DNA from: Flavobacteriales bacterium UBA4474 | Lineage (GTDB): Bacteria > Bacteroidota > Bacteroidia > Flavobacteriales_D > Sanyastnellaceae | Direction: 5' to 3' | Assembly: GCA_002389295.1 (NCBI GenBank) | Contig: DGOE01000071.1 | Coordinates: 1 to 13,099, forward strand | Length of the DNA stretch: 13,099 bases | Shown: piece after piece, positions 10,301 to 13,099 of the stretch | How positions within the stretch are numbered: position 1 is the first letter of the stretch | Layout of the letters: each line of letters starts with the position of its first letter | Notes under the pieces: generated by a model | Seen by the model: only the letters and a program-made list of their open reading frames with translations | Databases searched by the model: none | Told to the model about the DNA's origin: nothing | Position numbers and translations under genes: made by a program

Positions 10301-13099
10301 GGCGGTCTTCGCCGTAGGCGAGGGGAGAGGCCCCCTTGAAGCCGCGGATCTCGTCGAGGTGCCAGTGGCCCGTGGACAATTGCTCCACGACAAACTGCGC
10401 ACCCGTGCAGGAGATGTCACAGGGTGTGTACAGCGAGGCGAATGGGTTGAAGTTGCAGGCGGTCTCAAGTCGACTGCACCCCGGGATGCACGTTCCCCAT
10501 GGGGCACTGCGCACGGAGAATTGTCCGCTTGAACCCGAGCCAATGGCGGTCAATCCCGCAATGACCCCGGCGCTGTCGGCCGCGGTGTTCAGGGTGCCGT
10601 AGGCAAAGAGTGGTTCGGACAGACCGGTCGTGCCGTTGAGGCCACCGAGGCCCTTCAGGTGCTTGCCGGCCATGTGGTCCACGAATTGGCCCGTGTTGTT
10701 GGGCACGAGGACAGCGGCGAGGGCGTCGAGGGGCAGGTTGGCCGTCCCCTGCCAGGCACCCTGCTGGTTGAGGAGGGCACCATCGGCATAGAGGCCGTCG
10801 GTGGAGATGCCTTCGAACAGCGCAGTTTGCTGTGCGGGCAACAGGGATGAGGTCCACAGTGAAGCACCGTGTACCGTGACCTGCGCGGTGGAAGCGGCGC
10901 TACCGAAACGGATGGAGGCCGGATCGATGTGGTCGATGGGCGCCGAGTATTGGCCTTCCGCGGTGAAGTCGAAGGTGCGGGTGTTGTTCCACGGTTCGGC
11001 ATCGCCGTTGTTGAGGTCCGTCGAGCGCAAGGTCAGAATGCCGCCCGTGGTGGCCGTCATCTCGAGTACGGCGTGGTACCATTGGCCGGGCTGCAGTCCG
11101 AACATGTTGTAGACGGTGCTGGGCAGGCTGTCGTGCCGCGCCAGGGTACCGGTGGTCGAGCCGGTTCCGGTCATCGCGAGCCGCGTGCCGGTGTAGCCAA
11201 GGCGCAGGGGGCCTGCATCGGGATAGGCTTCCGGAATGGCGGAGAGGACGAGCGTCTTGGTGGGGTCGTTGCGGTCCTCGATGGTCAGGAGGTTGGAGGT
11301 TCCCGCCGCGGCCTTGAACCAGAAGGCCAGGCTGAATCCGGAGGTGGCGAGGTGGTCCGCTCCGCCCGTGCCCAAGGCCAGTTCATAGGTGCTGCCTGGG
11401 GCGATGCCGATGGAGTAGCACTCCGCACAATCGGTCAGGACCGTGAAGGCATCGTCGGCGGTATTCACCGCACATCCGGGCGACAGCACGCTGAAGTCGT
11501 ATTCACCATTGACGACCTCGCTCGGGAGGTATTGGATGCAATTGACGAATTCTTGGCCGCGGTCGTTGCGCACGGAGAAGTTGCCGCTGAAATCACTGGC
11601 ATCCGCCTCGGATCCGGTGGACTTGTCGAGCACGCGAATCCGGTAATCGCCGGGGACGAGCTGTGTCGTCAGGACCGGCATGGAATAGGCATAGGTCGAG
11701 GCACCCGTGGAGTCCAGCCCTGCGGTGTGCAGGGCGGTCAATTCGCTGTCGAATCGGGCCACCTCCACTTCGCTTCCGCCGTCTATCCGATAGATCACGG
11801 GGAATTCATCGGGGGTTGGGGAAGCATCGGAGAACCAGCGCACGGAGATGAGGTCGCCCGTGGCGACCGCACCGTAATCGCAGGCCCCTTCGACGCTGAG
11901 CGGAAGGTCATATCCTGCTGGTGTCGCAGCGATCAGAGGGTCGGCACATCCGGCGTCCTCTGCGGCATAGGATTCCAGGCAGAATTGCGCACTGCCATTG
12001 ATGAGCAGGGGATTGAAGTTGGCGCTGAAGGGGTCGGTACAGGCGGTATCCGGCGCCACGGCACCATTCCAGGTAAAGCTGTCCCATCCGGTTCTCAATT
12101 CCTCGTATTTCTCCGGGGTCATCTGCAGGAATTCCAGCGTCTGTTCCGAGCGGTCCACCTTTTCAGGTTGGTCGGGGTGAGTGGACAGCGTCACGCTGTA
12201 TCCGATGCCATTGGTGGTGCCTTCTTCCAGGGTCAGGAGCACGTGGTGCCATTCGTCGAACTTGAACTCGATGTCGGTGAAATCCCGCCTGATGTTCTCC
12301 TGTCGCAGGTTGAGTCGATAGTGTCCGGGGGCCGCATCGGCCGTGTCGCCCCAGAGGGCGAAGGCCTCGATTACATTGCCTTCGGCATTGACCATGTTGG
12401 CGGCCATCAGCGGGTCTGGATTTGGACCGATGTCCGCGCTTTCCCACTTGATCCACTGGGAGAGGGTCATGATTTCTCCGTCCTGGGTCGTGTGGAGGTC
12501 GGGCCAGGTGATGCTCGAATTTTCGGTCAGATCACCGATGTTGAATGCGATGTAGTGGTCGTCCCCGAGCTTGATGGACTTGCGGGCGTCGTTCTGCCCT
12601 TGGGGTTGCAGCTCAACCCTCACGTCTCCTGAGGGGGTCACGCCGTCTTCGTAGAGGATGGTGCCTGACACCGAGCCGAAGGAGGAGCGGAACCCGATGT
12701 CGTTGGGGTAGGGTGGGAAGAACTCCACGACGACTTCATTGCCGTTGCCATCCCCGCAGGTCATGAGGGCGCCCACCTTGTATTCGTAAAGCAGTCCTGC
12801 AGCGAGGTCTTCGTCTTCATAGGTCAGTAGGTCCTCTGTGGAGAACACCTGGGTCCAGCCCACGCCGGTATCGACGTGCGTGGTGTAGAGCCTTCTGTAG
12901 ATGCGGAATTGGTCTACGAGCTCCTCTTGGTCCGTGGAATTGCCCCATTGGAGCTTGACCTTGAACGGGTAATCGCCCTTGCTGACCTCGATTTCCTGTT
13001 GGAGTGCGCCGTCGACGGTCCAGGGGGTGTTGATGTCGCCTATGATGTGGACGCCCACCTCAGGACCGGCAAAGTAGGTGCCGCACATGTCCTGCTCCA
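1119..13099 (-). CDS. Giant multidomain T9SS-exported surface protein, N-terminus off the right edge
   Basis: One frame is open from the right edge to TGA at 1121-1119. Residues are numbered from the first in-window Met (ATG at 13088), but the frame continues upstream of it (EQD-M) and no signal peptide follows, so the true start is outside. Order seen: FN3-like 20-125; LamG 171-345; Cys repeats 349-406; Kre9/KNH-like 411-507; LamG 567-757; Cys repeat 867-894; CarboxypepD-like 1030-1287; novel block about 1380-2385; Ig/FN3-like 2410-2735; Big_5-like halves around 2738 and 3205-3325 enclosing LamG 2783-2952 and 3010-3166; Ig/BACON-like 3330-3438; beta module 3445-3540; GW repeats at 3574 and 3674; second beta module 3795-3900; sorting domain 3905-3989. 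LamG, FN3 and Ig families usually bind glycans or proteins outside the cell, so a giant adhesin or matrix protein is inferred. No catalytic motif was recognised. The central block has markedly lower GC than the rest. Confidence 0.95.
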   Translation of the reverse strand, partial: EQDMCGTYFAGPEVGVHIIGDINTPWTVDGALQQEIEVSKGDYPFKVKLQWGNSTDQEELVDQFRIYRRLYTTHVDTGVGWTQVFSTEDLLTYEDEDLAAGLLYEYKVGALMTCGDGNGNEVVVEFFPPYPNDIGFRSSFGSVSGTILYEDGVTPSGDVRVELQPQGQNDARKSIKLGDDHYIAFNIGDLTENSSITWPDLHTTQDGEIMTLSQWIKWESADIGPNPDPLMAANMVNAEGNVIEAFALWGDTADAAPGHYRLNLRQENIRRDFTDIEFKFDEWHHVLLTLEEGTTNGIGYSVTLSTHPDQPEKVDRSEQTLEFLQMTPEKYEELRTGWDSFTWNGAVAPDTACTDPFSANFNPLLINGSAQFCLESYAAEDAGCADPLIAATPAGYDLPLSVEGACDYGAVATGDLISVRWFSDASPTPDEFPVIYRIDGGSEVEVARFDSELTALHTAGLDSTGASTYAYSMPVLTTQLVPGDYRIRVLDKSTGSEADASDFSGNFSVRNDRGQEFVNCIQYLPSEVVNGEYDFSVLSPGCAVNTADDAFTVLTDCAECYSIGIAPGSTYELALGTGGADHLATSGFSLAFWFKAAAGTSNLLTIEDRNDPTKTLVLSAIPEAYPDAGPLRLGYTGTRLAMTGTGSTTGTLARHDSLPSTVYNMFGLQPGQWYHAVLEMTATTGGILTLRSTDLNNGDAEPWNNTRTFDFTAEGQYSAPIDHIDPASIRFGSAASTAQVTVHGASLWTSSLLPAQQTALFEGISTDGLYADGALLNQQGAWQGTANLPLDALAAVLVPNNTGQFVDHMAGKHLKGLGGLNGTTGLSEPLFAYGTLNTAADSAGVIAGLTAIGSGSSGQFSVRSAPWGTCIPGCSRLETACNFNPFASLYTPCDISCTGAQFVVEQLSTGHWHLDEIRGFKGASPLAYGEDRLDPYTTREAADFWMHQYPDPLTEGLFWMLDLDENVGNALYDRSKYGLDQDSWTKNHAHILHQHIDEAGVTTMNAAWDGHDHYRDATPLSLNNFDNTAQTDGKYSIGNVKYVGASSIFDVIPAKSSGGFAHDFMPPQSVALVGDLVLNSTDIDFTDVSAFEVDLNVHYQEIQTGHPDYSGTDDPMASNCPVKGVRFNVDGVLLRDDQQEPFETDELGRLTISVSRGEHTIEPIFTHLDEEGTDDDHTFNSTPTSGKVVYVTGPSPRNFDGSVDPQFQFIDVTTRRIVGRVIGGEVQAAKEWDASQNNLGIASFQLVKENPVENSESFSLAQACPAVQVTTDIKGQYDVLVTPGHYRMATPHDAAGFPAIFSKNDYSDLDVMGWEGEPVDSWVHAFRDATKDDGEGNYNINDPAYAQWNSIQKIAWNQEEHYPDKSIDGEAMPSNAYHRVDLVHRPTPQISVEQRQVGDDATCTTDRHPNLNTGLGRAFLGETNLVIKDGDATFSSPLAGFLEIWRLSNIEGEDTYSKSVPFPFGLPVVQHRTAYCMHIQPERRFKTKIDTLSINHELVDTEVVFGEDYYISVLNTIGSGVFGTEDTIPRDNITQQIENVIVDTEDGLTYGFRAMPPSFNPNDIVPRGLISLQLMRGSESVAQWSPFETLIPESMPLDSVPFLLRSQIAESSGIRPLVYQRGTFNAIMLGEYMATADVPVSAEPVLEFVLRDPPGDASSCSIVQGSSVSFEKKASFSTTDTRSRNQDYQLIPTASFGGTTSIGIGAEIATGFQLNIEGNVGIVHKQEYSNNTASETQVTETFEFDQSVSTSGIDQIMDYGINQDVFFGTVTNTSMGVMNAFKLTPAPEAVMAATTQSMAEGLGLETSTSSYMYFEDANNDGVVDFIPLVKLTSSGELALDNNQIQIRNYCLGWMERVVTGQLPASHFMKTQYTIQQVDIPLLELARNSYFHAHPELYEWPDGTSSEVAYSSLPWQYPSRTVWPQPDDAAEDPETIWTDMVLANNDDHRWELFYQDWLNTVGNNIPNQASTLTKGYDLPNEEVQAWGFDVYDTTLLGIAAETADQLGVDQSLWSRIQSDPVTGDDRIGPGYRFLGEDIQLDSVRYYNNQIRQWKMMLAENELEKINARVKLFENIEQFSDADNLSDWAINLESSAADHNSFSLNDFSAVANEDGTPLDSNLIADESLWNDAQFEPYFISFSGGGAEFTQTLTRSNVEASTKTRELTGTWDDKYTAGIKINGAGFISDIQDLNTVTETRTNSETIESSLSYSFTLSDDDEQDFYLVAVIPGRGLNGPIFLNLGSAASCPFVHEEPSSFHEWYPALIPTKYNVAAGSASSCSTLKDYSWSRSVDPTEFTLSPISNQAWPILDSTSATDPNGNDLATTLNTPGTLSGVTAMLSPPLIAWAATGAANGNFAGAIGAGIAVAVLVMGANLDQVLMDTWRDEIAESDAFQFSEGGAAEWGPEDAPNVEYPDIHLSEALCSTILEPTSEEKVKALVVQPQPVKLEVPNIKLTYTAPDGTVYTGMDTINPPITSFMDEPIGLTAEIRHDAPYPFGGVTNYVFYNDIFYNTLGAQVFIGGQTSTTVEYQLSPSWEAGPSYAPVTIHHSGVESPEFMSGSVDVIMLSVCDWNIQDEARVYVNFEPACSDVALTAPLENWSANLDLVASGAYFSTEGEVPLTVDIARNDYTNWQHPDDGDPVIVQYRPTGTTQWTTITGTNTANTAVVDEDGRVQDFNFTWNPLDAPDICNGFAGQCQGYEGGIELRAITQCASEFAVDEISDVIAGTVDFVRPELYGNPLPADGFYRPGDELTLRWSEAMETFSPTASLNPDSVRMMTTMNANYIENSGGLQFTAGEYLGIPQGPALDAAGWSMSWKLWAGGESVPTGLPSGVVFTQGDQALASLSAELVDAGHLAVVHRANGAVVDADTLVIPLQAGTNWNPFWNTFELTFEPAADAGAVDVSLDLNGTGLPALGSLSFAGLSSKRVTWGNGWSNGEATGTPLPLPIQDIRMWSSQRETQLSMTPNLQLTGKELGLQVWLPLDELSGVPVEEARGRDVQMEANWFNTTGAQALDFAGNTGDMVPSLAGINFTPVGSRSTTLEFWMKPGGPNEAILGVNGSADPSFDTAWNAWSFETDAAGHLIVANGNDTLRTPSALTDRWHHIALVRHHNGAVNLYLNGDGVDSDAAYSHGSMIPLNLFVGARKFNAGPTSYDMPFTGKFDELRVWSTAVPVQTLRERERDGVYGYDNLVVHAPFEARSAGDDAVEADQAYTYTAWDGYFYYNDPSSLAMPQSFFAKDWLNAMGSTEVSSIVQSADAPLMQAEPQSTLGASGDVASVSWNSLHDECILELNEDALYKYEDQLVTFTLPKSGLRDAAGNTTASDLTFEMRIDRNPLKWGDAFLTWEGQPEDGLMVTTTIANVGNETRYFEIAGLPSWIEVSPLSGTLPADSEMEVTFTAEGPLDVGTFLVDALLKGGIPCGTNATGGFCYGERTTMEIDVYLEAPEFTVEAMNFTNVMPVVARAYKNSIASDNPRDIVLAYIGDELRGFSPLDLNVADQQLAFVSVFYNDDEAAEAIEFRIWDARTGAIRAEVDAHWPHLSSDPLTVHPDEDGYSSLFQPLLLNASEKVESVTQLLPGWNWVSFNVSEDDGSMIEVEKAFASLSEADLLNVKGHGVGSFRTAGVWTPTGLPAAASSGVDFGMRYQVEMRSDIEATWTLRNIGPAAHPLDHPQNLVVGWNELGYLPQVALSVEQAMQGLADADTVLQFDDLVKSRYEGFALYAGDGEWIGSLGTMRPGDGYRIRLGDPSSAEALAAAPAGTLEWPVVGAFYDAGWRADNPFDGTAAPDAAWPEQDVRKLEGTMNMVVRLELPPTQPQGLGDALGAFVEDEQGFVRCVGQAIPLDSDAGLLYFLTVYGEVGASDLLHFRWKSGLTDLEYVADEGTTFETSGLRGDLQTPFLLRFSEAGLSAPDLDGDLIAYPNPFRDELTIHWHGTLPVQSLRIEDANGRLVEVLDCDQMLNGPCRWVAAGIESGVYFVRAMTSKGQRTVRVIK
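1389..1706 (-). other. Second copy of a beta module preceding the sorting domain
   Basis: Residues 3795-3900 (MNMVVRLEL ... GDALGAFVEDE ... FLTVYGE ... LHFRWKSG) resemble residues 3445-3540 (MNFTNVMPV ... IVLAYIGDELRG ... FVSVFYND ... IEFRIWDA). The shared skeleton is an N-terminal MN, an acidic residue before an A-F/Y-V/I strand, a later F-x-x-V-Y/F strand and a final F-R-x-W strand followed by a Gly. Modules of this look often precede T9SS sorting domains; I know no established function. Confidence 0.5.
1809..2372 (-). repeat. Two GW repeats, about 100 residues each
   Basis: GWNWVSFNV (from residue 3574) and GWNELGYLP (from residue 3674) open two copies. Each continues with an alanine-rich helix (VEKAFASL; VEQAMQGL), a short 'ADxLLN/ADTVLQ' strand, an aromatic 'F' segment with GVWTPTG or DGEWIGSLG, and a Gly-Tyr/Met-x-Y-x-V/I strand (MRYQVEM; DGYRIRL). 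Similar pairs are common ahead of T9SS domains; function unknown. Confidence 0.6.
2469..2756 (-). other. First copy of the beta module
   Basis: Residues 3445-3540; see the match to residues 3795-3900. The two copies bracket the GW repeats, giving a symmetrical beta-GW-GW-beta tail before the sorting domain. Confidence 0.5.
2775..3101 (-). other. Ig/BACON-like domain
   Basis: Residues 3330-3438. LPSWIEVSPLSGTLPADSE followed by MEVTFTAEG is the pattern of BACON and related Ig-like domains (a W in an early strand, SP-x-SGT-x-P turn, then a V-T-F strand). Two Cys (CGTNATGGFC) may form a disulfide in a C-terminal loop. Probably a spacer or carbohydrate/protein-binding Ig fold. Confidence 0.55.
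3591..4061 (-). other. LamG/concanavalin A-like domain 4
   Basis: Residues 3010-3166. The strands are in the usual order: LDFAGNTGDMV at the start, TTLEFWMKP in the centre, RWHHIALVRH with LYLNGDGVDS, then MPLN-like LFVGARKFN and the closing FTGKFDELRVWS. This is the clearest LamG in the protein. The family binds glycans or proteins outside the cell. Confidence 0.85.
4233..4742 (-). other. LamG-like domain 3
   Basis: Residues 2783-2952 show GLQFTAGEYLGIP, WSMSWKLWAGG, NTFELTFEP with a LDLNGTGL strand, and the closing IQDIRMWSSQ. A linker LQVWLPLDELSG follows. Related linkers occur after other LamG segments: LFWMLDLDENVG (residue 954 on) and LVVHAPFEARSA after LamG 4. Confidence 0.7.
4884..5861 (-). 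other. Ig/FN3-like beta-sandwich segment
   Basis: Residues 2410-2735 are beta-rich with no helix. The segment includes VIVQYRPTGTTQWTTITG, which is FN3-like, and EGGIELRAITQC near its end. Cys are scattered (CDWN, CSDV, CNGFAGQC). The exact number of domains (two or three) cannot be fixed by eye. Confidence 0.45.
5979..6098 (-). other. Gly/Ala-rich hydrophobic segment
   Basis: Residues 2331-2370 contain PPLIAWAATGAANGN and then FAGAIGAGIAVAVLVMGAN, about 35 residues without a charge. This is the most hydrophobic stretch of the giant protein seen in the window. It could be a buried strand or helix pair, or a membrane-contacting segment; a transmembrane anchor would conflict with simple T9SS export. 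Confidence 0.5.
6414..6662 (-). other. Ser/Thr-rich amphipathic beta segment, copy B
   Basis: Residues 2143-2225. Polar/nonpolar alternation (FTQTLTRSNVEAS, TKTRELTG) is followed by AGIKINGAGFISDI, a T/S/E-rich turn and SSLSYSFTLSDDD. It resembles copy A in order: beta strand, Gly-rich patch, Thr/Ser-rich stretch, beta strand ending in an F. Confidence 0.45.
7845..8111 (-). other. Ser/Thr-rich amphipathic beta segment, copy A
   Basis: Residues 1660-1748 lie just after the RDPPGD motif and a CSIV strand. SVSFEKKASFSTTD is followed by the Gly-rich SIGIGAEIATGFQLNIEG, then a Thr/Ser/Glu-rich stretch (SNNTASETQVTETFEF) and SVSTSG, continuing into DVFFGTVTN. Confidence 0.45.
9228..10001 (-). other. 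CarboxypepD-regulatory-like/transthyretin-type domains
   Basis: Residues 1030-1287. Two units are suggested. The first has GKYSIGNVKY, later GVRFNVDGVLL and TDELGRLTISVSRGEHTI, the pattern of a prealbumin-like fold that ends with a nutrient-like 'G.Y/H.I' strand. The second has FIDVTTRRIVGRVIGG, an N-terminal strand, and TDIKGQYDVLVTPGHYRM. Such folds are common stalk or anchoring units in Bacteroidota surface proteins. Confidence 0.6.
10407..10490 (-). repeat. Single degenerate Cys-rich ACNFNP unit
   Basis: Residues 867-894: CIPGC, then ETACNFNPFAS and CDISC. This matches the start of the GCT/ACNYD repeat with a changed second half. It is followed by WHLDEIRGFK, which resembles the closing strand of LamG domains. 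Confidence 0.6.
10818..11390 (-). other. LamG-like domain 2
   Basis: Residues 567-757: TYELALGTGGADHLATSGF at the start, then SLAFWFKAAAG, GQWYHAVLEMT with LTLRSTDLNNG, and VHGASLWTSSL at the end. The family's F-x-F-W strand, W-H strand and final W strand are all present. Confidence 0.75.
11568..11858 (-). other. Kre9/KNH-like beta domain
   Basis: Residues 411-507: ISVRWFSDASPTPDEFPVIY at the start, then a TYAYSMPVLTTQLVPGDYRI core and DFSGNFSV at the end. This is the pattern of the Ser/Thr-rich Kre9/KNH family (I-x-W, then W/Y-x-V/M-P, then Y-R-I-x-V and S-x-x-F-x-V), known from fungal walls and also from bacterial exported proteins. Confidence 0.55.
11871..12044 (-). repeat. Two degenerate Cys-rich DP repeats
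   Basis: Residues 349-406. ACTDPFSANFNP ... QFC and GCADPLIAAT ... GACDYG are diverged copies of the same repeat that is perfect in the left-hand protein. This links the two neighbouring proteins by shared module type. Confidence 0.65.
12054..12578 (-). other. LamG-like domain 1
   Basis: Residues 171-345: DDHYIAFNIGDL, MTLSQWIKWES, EAFALWGD, HYRLNLRQEN, then DEWHHVLLTLEEG and GYSVTLSTH. The order fits a LamG domain, but the closing strand is unclear and the segment ends in a Trp-rich FTWNG before the Cys repeats. Confidence 0.65.
12714..13031 (-). other. FN3-like domain at the visible N-terminus
   Basis: Residues 20-125: VKLQWGNST, FRIYRRLYTT, then YEYKVGALMTC match the W, R-I-Y-R and Y-x-Y-x-V strands of fibronectin type III domains. 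It is preceded only by MCGTYFAGPE and similar non-hydrophobic sequence, so it is not the true N-terminus. Confidence 0.6.

Noticed and set aside
8874..10532. Plus-strand open frame of 552 codons antisense to the giant gene
   Set aside because: It is in codon-to-codon register with the sense gene, lacks known domains, and is low-complexity in V, G and R. Absence of stops is explained by avoidance of TTA, CTA and TCA in the sense strand.
10869..12632. Plus-strand open frame of 587 codons
   Set aside because: Same register effect; the opposite strand here encodes LamG, Kre9-like and Cys-repeat modules with clear motifs.
13086..13088. ATG at 13088 as the real start of the giant gene
   Set aside because: The frame stays open to the window edge, and the next residues show no signal peptide although the protein ends in a T9SS domain.

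Overview
The window is almost wholly occupied by two minus-strand genes for large secreted surface proteins of a Bacteroidota bacterium. I place it most likely in Flavobacteriales. The giant protein ends in a type IX secretion (T9SS) type A sorting domain. Both proteins carry Cys-rich repeats of the GCTDP/ACNYD/DGSC kind, which are typical of Flavobacteriales exported proteins. The DNA outside the centre is GC-rich (hand counts of sample lines give 65-75%), which is high for that order. Genus cannot be read from the window.

Layout, right to left in transcription order. From the right edge to 1119 runs one uninterrupted frame of at least 3,992 codons; its true start lies beyond the window. It is a mosaic of beta-sandwich modules: an FN3-like domain, LamG-type (concanavalin A-like) domains, a Kre9/KNH-like domain, Cys-rich repeats, CarboxypepD-like domains, a central block of about 1,000 residues with no recognised fold, Ig/FN3-like domains, a Big_5-like domain that seems to be split by two LamG domains, an Ig/BACON-like domain, two copies of a beta module flanking two GW repeats, and the sorting domain. 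After 43 bp holding a perfect 8-bp GC-rich hairpin, a second secreted-protein gene starts at 1075 and leaves the window on the left. It has a signal peptide, a beta module, two tandem 53-residue Cys-rich units, and the start of a second copy of the beta module.

The part that stands out is the central block (about 5930-8940). Its base composition falls to about 40-45% GC, and it uses TTA, CTA and TCA codons that the flanks avoid. It encodes two Ser/Thr-rich, Gly-patched beta-hairpin-like segments about 480 residues apart, followed by a Gly/Ala-rich hydrophobic stretch. I read this as a separately acquired module inside a modular adhesin. A membrane-inserting or pore-like role is only a hypothesis.

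The two genes probably form one transcription unit exporting cell-surface or extracellular proteins for adhesion or glycan binding. No RNA genes, mobile-element genes, CRISPR arrays or origins are visible, and no stretch over 300 bp lacks coding sequence.
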